Part shown: positions 48,060-56,807 of the stretch, one piece after another
How the letters are laid out: each line of letters starts with the position of its first letter
Numbering within the stretch: the first letter of the stretch is position 1
Source of the DNA: Kaistia terrae
GTDB lineage: Bacteria; Pseudomonadota; Alphaproteobacteria; Rhizobiales; Kaistiaceae
Reading direction: 5' to 3'
DNA length: 64,000 nt
NCBI RefSeq assembly: GCF_026344005.1
Contig: NZ_JAPKNH010000002.1
Coordinates: forward strand, 620,001-684,000
The notes under the pieces: model-generated
Databases searched by the model: none
Seen by the model: the letters and a program-made list of their open reading frames with translations, nothing else
What the model was told of the DNA's origin: nothing
Made by a program: the position numbers and the translations under genes

Positions 48060-51000
48060 CTGAACAGGCTGTATCTGATCTTCGGGAGCATCATCATCGC
48101 CGTTCTCGTATCGGCGCTGGTGATCCCGTGGTTTGTGGACTGGAACGCCTTCCGCTCGACCTTCGAGCGTGAGGCGGAGAAGATCCTCGGCCAACGCGTC
48201 ACGGTCGCGGGAACGGCGGATGCTTCCCTGCTGCCGATGCCCTCGCTTGTCTTCACCGATGTCCGCGTCGGCGGGACGGCAAGCGAACCGATGATGAAGA
48301 TCGACCGGTTCGCCGTCCGTATCGAGCTGATCCCGCTGATCTCTGGCACCTTCAAGGTCGTCGACATGGCGATCACCCGGCCGCGCCTGCAGGTGACGGT
48401 CGGCGCCGACGGCACGCCGGACTGGCTGCGCCGCACGGAAGCGTCGAAGAGCCTCGATCCCGACGCCATTACCTTGGAAAAGGTCGATATTTCGGATGGC
48501 TCGATCGACTACCGCGACGAGCGGACGGGGCGGGCCGTTTCGCTGACCGGCATCAATGCCGCCGTCGATGCGCGCTCGCTGCTGGGGCCGTGGAAGGTCG
48601 AAGGAGGGCTTGTCGCGAATGGCGTGCCGACGACGTTCCGGATTGCTACTGGCCGCCGCGACGCCGACCATACGATCCGCGTCAATCTCGAGGCCAATCC
48701 GGCCAATGTGCCGGTCGCGATTTCCGCCGAAGGTCCGCTCGGCCTCGACGACAAGGGCCTGACCTGGGCCGGCGGCTTCACGCTGACGCATGTCGCGGAT
48801 GACGACGGAAAGACGAACCGGAAGCCGCCGCCTGGTTGGCGGGCTTCAGGCAGCTTCGATCTCCGGCCCGAGCAATTGCGCTTCCCTGCGTTCACTCTTT
48901 TGCAGGGGCCGGAAGACCGTCCCTATAGCCTGACAGGCGCCTCGACGATCGACCTCGGCAAGGACATGCGTTTCGATGCCGTGCTGAAGGCGCGTCAACT
49001 CGATCTCGACCGCTCGATCGGCAAGGGGCCGAACGAGCCGGCCCGCGTCGATGTGGCGGCGAACGCTATCGTTACCGCGCTTGCCGGACTTCCCGTGCCC
49101 GGCATTCCGGGACGTGTCGGCTTCGATATCCCAGGCATCGTCATTGGCGGCTCGGTCATCCAGAACCTGCGCTTCGACGCGGTCACGGCGGAGAATGGCT
49201 GGAAGATCGAGGAGCTTGGCGCGGAGCTTCCGGGCCAATCGCGACTGACGGCGGACGGCATTGTAACGACGACGCCGCGAACCAGCTTCGAGGGCGCTGT
49301 CCGTCTCGAGGCGGATCAGCCTTCCGTTTTCGCGGCCTGGTGGCGAGGCGGGAAGATTGCCGCAATGCCGCCGCTGCAACCCTTCGAGATGAGGGGGCAG
49401 GTCCAGATCGGGTCCGGTCAGGTTGGCATCTCCGACATGACGGCGCGGATGGGCGAATCCGACCTTCGCGGCAATATCGGCTGGCAACTCGCAGCTTCCT
49501 CCGGCCGACGCAATCTCGCCGTCGATCTGGTCGCCGACCGGCTCGATTATGACCAGCTGGCGTCGCTCACCGATCTTTTTGCCGGCCAGAGTGTGAGCAA
49601 CACAGGCGTTCTGGCGGACGACTATCAGGTGAAGCTGACGACGGCGGCGCTCGATGTCGGCGATATCCGCCTCGACAAGGTGGCCGTCGATGGCAGCCTG
49701 TCGAACGGCGTGCTGGTGGCGAAGACGCTTTCAATCGGCGATGTCGCGGGTGCATCGATTTCGGCCAATGGCCGTGTCGCGGATCTTGCCGGCACGCCGA
49801 ATGGCCAGTTGTCGGTCTCGATCGATGCGACAGACCTGACCGGCTCGTCGGCGATCGTGGACAGGCTTGTGCCGGGCTCGGGCATCGCCCGCTGGTTCAA
49901 GACGGCAGCGCCTCTGCTCGGACCGACGATCCTCGACACGGTCATCAGCGCGCGTGCTGCTGATGATATCACGCACGCCAATCTCGTCGTAAACGGCACC
50001 GCTGGCGGTACGGCGGTCGACATGGCGCTCGGCTTCAAGGGTACACCGGCCGGTTGGCGCGAGGGCGAGGTCAAGGTCTCCGCCGCCATCGACAATTCGG
50101 ATGCCGGACATCTCCTGCGCCAACTCGGCTTCAATGCCTTTCCACTCGACAAGCCCGGCCGGGGTCGGCTGGCGATCGAAAGCGAAAGCAATACGCTTGC
50201 CGAGGGGGTTGGGGCGTCGATCAAGGGTGTCTTCGCCGGCCTAACCTATTCGAGCGACGGCAAGATCGGTGTTGACGCGGCAGGCTTGCCCACCTTCCAG
50301 GGCACGATCACGGCGAGCGGCGCCGATGCGACACCGGCCCTGACCTTGGTTGGACTGACGCTTCCCGGCGTCGCCGAGAGACTGCCCCTCGACGCTGCGA
50401 CGTCGCTCGATGTCAAGGATGGTACGGCGACGCTGTCGTTCCGCGATGCCAAGCTTGGCGGCGCCTATACCAGCGGCATGATCGATTTCGGCCACCAGGC
50501 GGGGCGTTGGAAGCTCAAGGCCGACGTCGCCGTCGACGAGGCCGATCTGGCGCTGGTCACAACGCTCGGACTCGGCGTGCCGCCGGATCTCCTGACCAAC
50601 ACCGAAAACACCTGGTCGAAGACAACGTTCGGCCGGCCGGTCATCGACGGCTTCGATGCATCGTTTCGACTTTCCGCCGACAAGCTCGCGATCAGCGAGG
50701 GTATCACCGTAACCAATGCGGCTGTGGAAGCGAATTTCTCCGGCGACCGCACCGAGGTGCTGCTGACAGGCGGCGATTTCGCCGGCGGCAAGGCGTCCGG
50801 CTCGCTGTCGATCATCAATCCGGAAGGGGACGCCTCGGTTTCGGGCCAGATGTCGGTCAAGGGCGCGATGCTGGCCGATGTGGTCTGGCAGCGCGACGGG
50901 CGCTCGGTCGCGGACGGAACGTTCGACTTTTCCGGCCAGTTCGATGGAGTTGGTCGCTCCGCCGCTGGCGTAGTCTCATCGCTTTCCGGTGGTGGCTCGC

Positions 51001-51896
51001 TTTCGATCGGCGAGGGCTCGGCCCGTTTCGTCAATCCGGAGGCCTTCAGCGCGGTCATTCGGGCGACCAACGCCGGACGCGAGATAGGCGAGGCGGAATT
51101 GCGCAAGCTGTTCGCGGGCTATCTCGATGCTGGCACACTCGCCTTCGAGCGGGTAGAGGGAGCATTTTCCATCGCCGCTGGGACAATTCGGGCTCAGAAT
51201 CTGAGCGTGATCAGCAAGAGCGCAACGATGGTCGGCGGCGCGACGATCGATTTGAACGCCGATACCATCGACAGCCAGTGGACGCTTACCATCGATCCAG
51301 GCGAGGACCGGGTGAGCGGGGCGGTACCGCAGGTCGGCCTCGTCTTCTCGGGTCCGCTGGCCTCGCCCACGCGCCGCGTCGATGTTGCGCCACTTGCCGG
51401 GTTCCTGTCGGTGCGTGCCTTCGAGCGCGAGGTCGAGCGGATCGAGACGCTGCAGGCTGAAATTCTCGAAAAGGAAAAGCTCAACCGGCTGGTTCGCCTG
51501 GCGCGTGAAGACGACCAGCGCCGTGCGGACGCGGCGCGCAAAGCCGAGGAAGCAAGGCGGGCGGCCGAGACGGCCGAGAAGCAGGCTGCGGAGAAGGCGG
51601 CGGCAGATGCGGCGGCTGCCAAGAAGGCTGCCGACAAGGCGGCTGCGGACGCTGCTGCGGCCAAGAAGGCGGCCGATGCAGCGCGCAAGGCAGAGGCGCA
51701 GCGTCAGGAGCGTGCGCGTCGCGCCGCAGAGGCAGAGCAGCGCTCGCAGCCCGATTTCGCCGATGGCATCGAATCCCTGCTCAAGGGCGTTCCGCCAACG
51801 CCGCCGAGCCGCTCATCGCAGCCCCTGCCGATGCCTTCTACCGAACCGGGTGCACCCATGCTGCTGATGCCGCCAGCCGCTATTCCAAATCCCTGA
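48060..51896 (+). CDS. Large AsmA-family inner-membrane/periplasmic protein, probable CTG start
   Basis: About 1278 residues. An N-terminal transmembrane anchor (NRLYLIFGSIIIAVLVSAL) is followed by FVDWNAFRSTFEREAEKILG, typical of AsmA proteins, long beta-rich AsmA repeats, an AsmA C-terminal domain (about 960-1120), an Ala/Lys/Glu coiled coil (about 1130-1220) and a Pro-rich end. AsmA-like proteins are thought to bridge the envelope for phospholipid transport. Starting at CTG (48060) keeps the anchor and has GGAGG (48050-48054) 5 bases upstream. The first standard start (GTG 48120) would remove it. Same reading frame as the upstream FAD oxidase, 21 bases after its stop. Confidence 0.85.
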   Translation: MNRLYLIFGSIIIAVLVSALVIPWFVDWNAFRSTFEREAEKILGQRVTVAGTADASLLPMPSLVFTDVRVGGTASEPMMKIDRFAVRIELIPLISGTFKVVDMAITRPRLQVTVGADGTPDWLRRTEASKSLDPDAITLEKVDISDGSIDYRDERTGRAVSLTGINAAVDARSLLGPWKVEGGLVANGVPTTFRIATGRRDADHTIRVNLEANPANVPVAISAEGPLGLDDKGLTWAGGFTLTHVADDDGKTNRKPPPGWRASGSFDLRPEQLRFPAFTLLQGPEDRPYSLTGASTIDLGKDMRFDAVLKARQLDLDRSIGKGPNEPARVDVAANAIVTALAGLPVPGIPGRVGFDIPGIVIGGSVIQNLRFDAVTAENGWKIEELGAELPGQSRLTADGIVTTTPRTSFEGAVRLEADQPSVFAAWWRGGKIAAMPPLQPFEMRGQVQIGSGQVGISDMTARMGESDLRGNIGWQLAASSGRRNLAVDLVADRLDYDQLASLTDLFAGQSVSNTGVLADDYQVKLTTAALDVGDIRLDKVAVDGSLSNGVLVAKTLSIGDVAGASISANGRVADLAGTPNGQLSVSIDATDLTGSSAIVDRLVPGSGIARWFKTAAPLLGPTILDTVISARAADDITHANLVVNGTAGGTAVDMALGFKGTPAGWREGEVKVSAAIDNSDAGHLLRQLGFNAFPLDKPGRGRLAIESESNTLAEGVGASIKGVFAGLTYSSDGKIGVDAAGLPTFQGTITASGADATPALTLVGLTLPGVAERLPLDAATSLDVKDGTATLSFRDAKLGGAYTSGMIDFGHQAGRWKLKADVAVDEADLALVTTLGLGVPPDLLTNTENTWSKTTFGRPVIDGFDASFRLSADKLAISEGITVTNAAVEANFSGDRTEVLLTGGDFAGGKASGSLSIINPEGDASVSGQMSVKGAMLADVVWQRDGRSVADGTFDFSGQFDGVGRSAAGVVSSLSGGGSLSIGEGSARFVNPEAFSAVIRATNAGREIGEAELRKLFAGYLDAGTLAFERVEGAFSIAAGTIRAQNLSVISKSATMVGGATIDLNADTIDSQWTLTIDPGEDRVSGAVPQVGLVFSGPLASPTRRVDVAPLAGFLSVRAFEREVERIETLQAEILEKEKLNRLVRLAREDDQRRADAARKAEEARRAAETAEKQAAEKAAADAAAAKKAADKAAADAAAAKKAADAARKAEAQRQERARRAAEAEQRSQPDFADGIESLLKGVPPTPPSRSSQPLPMPSTEPGAPMLLMPPAAIPNP
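51594..51677 (+). repeat. Two-copy 42-bp coding repeat in the AsmA-like coiled coil
   Basis: Copies at 51594-51635 and 51636-51677 encode the identical 14 residues KAAADAAAAKKAAD but differ at several third positions, so the peptide is conserved while the DNA has drifted. The repeat extends the Ala/Lys helix. Confidence 0.8.
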
Positions 51897-52128
51897 CGGT
51901 TTTCGCCGCATCCATGGCTTCCAGCCGGTTCTGATACCAGGCGAGCACAGCGAGGCGAATGGCGGAGGACAGATTTGCCTCGGCGGCTCTCTCTCCATCG
52001 ATGGCAGCGATAAGGCCGGCGAGACTTTGGCCGCGCTCCGCGGCAATCCCGCGCAGCGCCTGCCAGAACGGCTCCTCGATCGAGATCGACGTCTGGTGGC
52101 CGGCGATCGAGACCGAGCGCTTCTTCAT
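51880..52128 (-). CDS. Ribbon-helix-helix domain protein
   Basis: 82 residues of the RHH_4 type: a basic N-terminal strand KRSVSIAGHQTSISIEEPFW, then two helices (ALRGIAAERGQSLAGLIAAID...LSSAIRLAVLAWYQ). These small proteins are conserved beside fumC and a DUF4169 gene in rhizobia and probably bind DNA as dimers. The start overlaps the DUF4169 stop (ATGA). The 3' end overlaps the convergent AsmA-like gene by 17 bases. Confidence 0.85.
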   Translation of the reverse strand: MKKRSVSIAGHQTSISIEEPFWQALRGIAAERGQSLAGLIAAIDGERAAEANLSSAIRLAVLAWYQNRLEAMDAAKTVRDLE

Positions 52129-52325
52129 GCCGGTTTAGGGTCTTCCTCATCGTCGCGGCGATGCCCATCGACGTGATGACGGGCCTTCTCCGCCGAGATC
52201 CTGTCGATTGCCCTTTGAGCGCGCGTGCGTCCAAACCGGACCCGATTTTCCTCGGCCGTGGCGGCCTTCTCAAGGCGGGCCTTTTCCTTGCGGACGCGGT
52301 TCAGGTTGATGATTTCAGCAGTCAT
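52125..52325 (-). CDS. DUF4169 family small protein
   Basis: 66 residues, strongly charged, starting MTAEIINLNRVRKEKAR, the diagnostic N-terminus of DUF4169. No characterised function. GGGGAGA lies 6 bases before the ATG at 52325; a TTG two codons earlier is possible. It is coupled to the RHH gene by a 4-base overlap. Confidence 0.85.
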   Translation of the reverse strand: MTAEIINLNRVRKEKARLEKAATAEENRVRFGRTRAQRAIDRISAEKARHHVDGHRRDDEEDPKPA

Positions 52326-52551
52326 GTTCAATCTCCCCGAGGAGGCAGGTGAAACGTGGACTTGATGCGACGCTGTTATGGCTGAGGGTGCAGGGAAGGG
52401 TTGGATGGACTTGCGGGCGCCGGAGGCCCCGGTCCATCAAAGCAAATCCATATCCCCGGACCGCAGGCTGCTGCGCGCCAAGTCGGGCTTGGCCTTGTCG
52501 GTCGGGTCGGCGCTTGCCGGCTACGGATTACATGGCGGGCGTAGAAACTCA

Positions 52552-52594
52552 CGAAGCGCTCCATGAGCAGATCTCATGCTCATGATGCGCTTCG
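52552..52594. other. Large imperfect palindrome downstream of fumC
   Basis: CGAAGCGC (52552-52559) and CATGAGCA (52562-52569) face TGCTCATG (52577-52584) and GCGCTTCG (52587-52594): 16 pairs interrupted by one 2-base mismatch. It lies 34 bases beyond the fumC stop on the minus strand, without a T-run. Otherwise the interval 52326-52627 shows nothing recognisable. Confidence 0.6.
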
Positions 52595-52627
52595 TTGGTA
52601 ACGATATCAAGTCGACAGAAATGGCAG

Positions 52628-54019
52628 CTATCTTGGGCTGATCATGTCTTCGGGACGAACGACCGCGTCGAACTGCTCGGTCGTCACATAGCCGCCGCCG
52701 ACAGCTTCTTCGCGCAGCGTCGTGCCGTTCTTGTGAGCGGTCTTGGCGATCTTGGCGGCATTGTCGTAGCCGATCGTCGGCGCCAGCGCCGTGACCAGCA
52801 TCAGCGAGCGCTCGACGCCCGACTTGATGTTGTCGAGGCGCGGCTCGATGCCGACGACGCAATTGTCCGTGAACGACACCGCCGCGTCGGCGAGGATGCG
52901 CACCGACTGCAGGAAGTTGTACGCCATAACCGGGTTGTAGACGTTCAGCTCGAAATGGCCTTGGCTGCCGGCGAAGGTGATGGCGGCCTGGTTGCCGAAG
53001 ACCTGCACGCAGACCTGGGTCAGCGCCTCGCACTGGGTCGGGTTGACCTTGCCCGGCATGATCGACGAGCCGGGCTCGTTTTCCGGCAGCGAAAGCTCGC
53101 CGAGGCCGGCGCGCGGGCCCGAGCCGAGCAGGCGAATGTCGTTGGCGATCTTGAACAGCGAGCCGGCGACTGTGTTGATCGCGCCATGCGAGAACACCAT
53201 CGCATCATGGGCGGCGAGCGCCTCGAACTTGTTCGGCGCCGAGGTGAAGGGCAAGCCGGTGATCGTGGCGATTGCCGTCGCGACGTCCTCCGCGAAGCCG
53301 ACAGGCGCGTTGAGGCCGGTGCCGACGGCCGTGCCGCCCTGCGCCAGTTGCATCAGGTCGGGCAGCGTCATCTCGATGCGGCGGATGCCGTTTTCGACCT
53401 GCTGGGCGTAGCCGGAGAATTCCTGGCCGAGCGTCAGCGGGGTGGCGTCCTGGGTATGGGTGCGGCCGATCTTGACGATGCCAGACCAATCCTTGGCCTT
53501 GGAATCGAGCGCCGCGTGCAGATGCTTCAGCGCTGGCAGCAGGCGATGGACGATTTCCTCGGCCGAAGCGATGTGCATCGCGGTCGGATAGGTGTCGTTC
53601 GACGACTGGCTCATATTGACGTGGTCGTTCGGGTGGACGGGCTTCTTCGAGCCCATCACGCCGCCCATCATTTCGATGGCGCGGTTCGAGACCACCTCAT
53701 TGGCGTTCATGTTCGACTGGGTGCCGGAACCGGTCTGCCAGACGACGAGGGGGAAATGATCGTCGAGCTTGCCGTCGATGACTTCTTGGGCGGCCGCTTC
53801 GATCGCCTTGGCGATCTGCGGGTCGAGGCGGCCGAGCTTGGCGTTCACTTCCGCGGCGGCGCGCTTGATGATGCCGAGCGCCCGCACGATCGGCAGCGGC
53901 TGCTTCTCGAGGCCGATCTTGAAGTTGCCGAGCGAACGCTGGGCCTGCGCGCCCCAATAGCGGTCGGAAGCCACTTCGATCGGGCCGAAAGTATCCGTTT
54001 CGATGCGGGTCGTTGTCAT
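52628..54019 (-). CDS. fumC: Fumarate hydratase class II
   Basis: 463 residues of the oxygen-stable, iron-free fumarase family. The superfamily signature [15 protein letters not shown] is intact, with [14 protein letters not shown] and [16 protein letters not shown] for substrate binding. It interconverts fumarate and malate in the TCA cycle. The N-terminus [20 protein letters not shown] is canonical. Confidence 0.96.
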   Translation of the reverse strand: MTTTRIETDTFGPIEVASDRYWGAQAQRSLGNFKIGLEKQPLPIVRALGIIKRAAAEVNAKLGRLDPQIAKAIEAAAQEVIDGKLDDHFPLVVWQTGSGTQSNMNANEVVSNRAIEMMGGVMGSKKPVHPNDHVNMSQSSNDTYPTAMHIASAEEIVHRLLPALKHLHAALDSKAKDWSGIVKIGRTHTQDATPLTLGQEFSGYAQQVENGIRRIEMTLPDLMQLAQGGTAVGTGLNAPVGFAEDVATAIATITGLPFTSAPNKFEALAAHDAMVFSHGAINTVAGSLFKIANDIRLLGSGPRAGLGELSLPENEPGSSIMPGKVNPTQCEALTQVCVQVFGNQAAITFAGSQGHFELNVYNPVMAYNFLQSVRILADAAVSFTDNCVVGIEPRLDNIKSGVERSLMLVTALAPTIGYDNAAKIAKTAHKNGTTLREEAVGGGYVTTEQFDAVVRPEDMISPR

Positions 54020-54077
54020 GAAGTCAGCCTCTATCAGCCGCTGGCGCGGCGCCGTTCAAGGAATAGTCAGAGAGGGA

Positions 54078-54596
54078 TTAGCTCTTCTTGCGGAACGCGT
54101 CGAGACGCACGACTTCGGCTGCCGGCTTGTCGCTCGGCCCAGCCGGCTCTTCGTCCGGACGGTCGGGCCGGTCGAGCACGAGCGGCGACGTCTCGATGTC
54201 TTCCATTTCGTGGCTGCCTTCGCCGGCTTCTTCGTCCGACGAAGCCGTCTCGAATTGCAGGCCGAACTGGACCGAGGGGTCGACGAAAGACTTCAGCGCC
54301 GTGTAGGGCACGAGCAGCCGTTCCGGCACGCCCTTGAAGGAAAGGCCGATCTCGAAGGCATGTTCCGTGACCGAGAGGTCCCAGTACTGATGCTGGATGA
54401 TGATCGTCATTTCCTCGGGATAGTCGGTCATCAACCGCGTCGAGACGCGAACGCCGGGCGCCCGGGTTTCGAAGGTGATGTAGAAATGGTGGTCTCCCGG
54501 GAGACCGGTCTTGGCTACTTCGGCCAGGACCTTGCGCACGACGCCGCGAAGCGCGTCCTGGGCGAGAATGTCGTAGCGGATAAGATCTTCGGCCAT
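54078..54596 (-). CDS. sspB: SspB-alpha type ClpXP adaptor
   Basis: 172 residues. The tag-binding domain (about 1-118) includes HHFYITFETRAPGVRVSTRL and SVTEHAFEIGLSFKGVPERL. An acidic linker and a short basic C-terminal tail VVRLDAFRKKS, suited to docking on the ClpX zinc domain, follow. SspB binds the ssrA tag and hands tagged proteins to ClpXP. The ssrA gene lies directly upstream on the same strand. Confidence 0.92.
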   Translation of the reverse strand: MAEDLIRYDILAQDALRGVVRKVLAEVAKTGLPGDHHFYITFETRAPGVRVSTRLMTDYPEEMTIIIQHQYWDLSVTEHAFEIGLSFKGVPERLLVPYTALKSFVDPSVQFGLQFETASSDEEAGEGSHEMEDIETSPLVLDRPDRPDEEPAGPSDKPAAEVVRLDAFRKKS

Positions 54597-54671
54597 GAAC
54601 GGCGACTACCCAGAATCAATGCGGTCGGGATCGAGACAGGCACCCGATGCGGCAAAGCCGCGAACCCGCGC

Positions 54672-54694
54672 TAAAAAGGGCTCCCTGACGAGCC
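54672..54694 (-). terminator. Minus-strand terminator between ssrA and sspB
   Basis: GGCTC (minus strand, 54694-54690) pairs with GAGCC (54683-54679) over a short loop and is followed by CTTTTT. It would stop read-through from ssrA before sspB. The rest of the 258-base gap 54597-54854 holds no convincing gene. Confidence 0.6.
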
Positions 54695-54854
54695 TCGTTG
54701 TTCCGAAAACTCGATCTCCAGCCGCCAGAAGTCAAGGTCAAGCCGATGAGCTTCGCCGAAAAGGTAAACAGCGAGGCGGGCGCGACGGCCCCTCAGGGCA
54801 AAGCTGTGGCCTGCCCAATCAAGGCTGAGCGCGCTTTTGCAAATTTTCGGAGGA

Positions 54855-55150
54855 AGAAAGTGGAGGCTTCTGTTGCCAGGTGCCTCCGAACCCCGCCTGT
54901 CCGGTGCTAACCGGGAGGACTTTTATTCAGGTTCCGGCACCGCTTACGCGGCGACAGCGACCTTAGCATAGTTGTCATTTGCAACTACAGATTTGGTCCG
55001 ATGACGGTGGTACCATGCCGAACGAAAGAACACCCTTTACGCCCTCGTCGATCCTATTTCGCCCCCGCCGAAAACCATCCGCTGGGGATGGGCTTGGGTG
55101 GAGGCGCCGGGTACCGCCCCCGGGTCCGATGGGTTTATTTCGATGACAGT
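54855..55150 (-). ncRNA. ssrA: tmRNA, circularly permuted two-piece form
   Basis: On the minus strand the acceptor piece comes first: a T-arm of 5 bp (55123-55119 with 55111-55107) and the 3' acceptor strand CGCCTCC (55106-55100) plus A at 55099. A spacer of about 32 bases with a 6-bp hairpin follows, then the coding piece beginning GGGGGCGAAATAGGATCGACG (55066 down). GGGGGCG pairs with CGCCTCC including a G3-U70 wobble, the alanine identity mark. The tag frame 54982-54944 reads ANDNYAKVAVAA then TAA. A hairpin (54887-54862) with a short T-rich tail ends the RNA. The outer 5' end is approximate. Confidence 0.93.
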
Positions 55151-55250
55151 TTATCGTCATAGCCGACTTGCGCCGGCACGCTTGATATAGGCGATCGAAA
55201 CGGCCCTGAAAAGGTGCAACGGCCTGGCCTGACGGGCCGATCGATGAATG

Positions 55251-55313
55251 CGCACGAGAAACTCGTGCGATCGAGCCGCAGGCGGGCTGTGTTGCGTTGC
55301 AAACGCGACACAG
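55251..55313. other. Pair of strong hairpins between ssrA and the MFS gene
   Basis: CGCACGAG (55251-55258) pairs with CTCGTGCG (55262-55269). CTGTGTTGCGTT (55287-55298) pairs with AACGCGACACAG (55302-55313) with one G-T wobble. No reading frame or T-run explains them. The remainder of 55151-55510 holds only the palindrome/promoter candidate listed next. Confidence 0.5.
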
Positions 55314-55347
55314 GACGGCCTTATGGTGTCATTGCCGACGACATGGG

Positions 55348-55375
55348 TTGACGCCGGCGTCATTGCTGCTAGTTA
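55348..55375 (+). promoter_or_regulatory. Candidate promoter with overlapping 14-base palindrome upstream of MFS gene
   Basis: TTGACG (55348-55353), 16-base spacer, TAGTTA (55370-55375). The perfect palindrome TGACGCCGGCGTCA (55349-55362) covers the -35 box, a usual place for a repressor site. It is about 135 bases before the MFS start. Confidence 0.4.
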
Positions 55376-55510
55376 CTGTGTCAATCATTACAAAAAAGAT
55401 CGCGGCACGATGTTGCCGGATCGGCTGTTCCATTTCCAACGGGGATCCGGTTTTCGCGACGGCTTGGCCGTTCGGCGGGGGCGGGGTCGTCCGCATTCAC
55501 GGTGTTCGTC

Positions 55511-56716
55511 ATGTCTTCCTCCCTCCTGCGCTATGCGGTCGTTCTAGGCCTGTTGAGTGCCATCGGTCCGTTTGCGATCGACATGTATCTGCCGGCCCTG
55601 CCGGCGATCGGTCAGGATCTCGGCGCGTCGACCACCGCCGTGCAGATGAGCCTGATGGCCTTTTTCATCTCGGTCGGCCTCGGCCAGTTGATCTATGGCC
55701 CGCTCGCCGACATGTGGGGCCGCAAGCGTCCGCTCTATTTCGGCCTGGGTGTGTTCGCGCTCGCCAGCATCGGTTGCGCGCTGGCGCCGAATGTCGAGAT
55801 GCTGATCTTTTTCCGTTTCCTGCAGGGCCTCGGTGCCTGCGCCGGCATGGTGGTGCCGCGCGCCATCGTGCGCGATCTGCATACCGGCAACGAAGCGGCG
55901 CGGCTGATGTCGATGCTGATGCTGGTCTTCAGTATCTCGCCGATCCTGGCGCCGCTCGCCGGTAGCGCCGTGACGGCCGTCGCCTCGTGGCGCGCCGTCT
56001 TTTGGATTGTCATGGTGGCGGCGATCCTTGGCATGGTGCTGCTGGCGCTGGCGCTCGACGAGACACGGCCCGCCAAGGATCGGGTCGAAAGCAGTGTTGG
56101 CAGCGCGCTTGCCGGCTATTGGCAGCTACTGCGCGATCGCCACTTCATGGGCCTGGTCTTCATCGGCGCGTTCGGCATTTCGAGCTTCTTTGCCTATCTG
56201 GCAAATTCTTCCTTCGTGCTGATCGATCACTATGGTCTGACACCGACGCAATACAGCCTTGCCTTCTCGGTCAACGCGATCTCGTTTTTCGGTTTCTCGC
56301 AGTTGAACGGCAAGCTCGGCTCAATGTTTGGCCTGGCGAAGGTGATGCGGGTGGCCGTCACCGGCTTCGCCGCTTCGGTGGTGATCCTGTTCCTGCTGTT
56401 TCTTTCCGGCATCGACGCTCTCGCGGTGCTGATCATCGTGCTGTTCATCGGCAATGGCTTCCTTGGCCTGGTCATTCCGACGTCTGCCGTTCTGGCGCTG
56501 GACGAGCATGGCGAGATCGCCGGCACAGCTTCGGCGCTGATGGGTACGATTCAGATGGTGACGGGCGCTGTCGTCATGGCCGTTGTCGGGCTGTTCCTCG
56601 ACGGGACGGCGCTGCCGATGGTCGCTGGCATCGCGGCTTGCGGCGTCATCGCCTTTACCCTGGCGCAGGTGACTCTCGGTCGTCGGGGTCGCTTCGCCGA
56701 AGTGCCGGCGGAGTAG
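55511..56716 (+). CDS. MFS multidrug exporter, Bcr/CflA type (second copy)
   Basis: 401 residues with twelve transmembrane helices. SAIGPFAIDMYLPALPAIG in helix 1 and YGPLADMWGRKRPLYFGL (motif A) are signatures of the Bcr/CflA drug-resistance subfamily. Start at ATG 55511 with a poor ribosome site; a GTG three codons upstream is possible. It differs clearly from the other family member at 33235-34512, so it is not a recent duplicate. Confidence 0.92.
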   Translation: MSSSLLRYAVVLGLLSAIGPFAIDMYLPALPAIGQDLGASTTAVQMSLMAFFISVGLGQLIYGPLADMWGRKRPLYFGLGVFALASIGCALAPNVEMLIFFRFLQGLGACAGMVVPRAIVRDLHTGNEAARLMSMLMLVFSISPILAPLAGSAVTAVASWRAVFWIVMVAAILGMVLLALALDETRPAKDRVESSVGSALAGYWQLLRDRHFMGLVFIGAFGISSFFAYLANSSFVLIDHYGLTPTQYSLAFSVNAISFFGFSQLNGKLGSMFGLAKVMRVAVTGFAASVVILFLLFLSGIDALAVLIIVLFIGNGFLGLVIPTSAVLALDEHGEIAGTASALMGTIQMVTGAVVMAVVGLFLDGTALPMVAGIAACGVIAFTLAQVTLGRRGRFAEVPAE

Positions 56717-56732
56717 GGCTGGTCGCTTCAAT

Positions 56733-56774
56733 CGGAAGTATTTCGCCGTTTCTCCGAGACGGCGAAATACTCCG
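56733..56774. terminator. Bidirectional terminator-like hairpin
   Basis: AGTATTTCGCCGT (56737-56749) pairs perfectly with ACGGCGAAATACT (56759-56771); CGG/CCG extend the base past one bulge. It lies between the convergent MFS and membrane protein genes, serving both directions. There is no long T-run. Confidence 0.65.
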
Positions 56775-56807
56775 ACTCGGTGCCGACGCACATCGCTTGA
56801 GAACGCT

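Noticed and set aside
54746-54910. A possible small plus-strand gene beginning MSFAEKVNSEAG
   Set aside because: It runs into the tmRNA coding piece on the other strand, has no family match, and its only support is openness. Kept out, but a proteomic hit would revive it.
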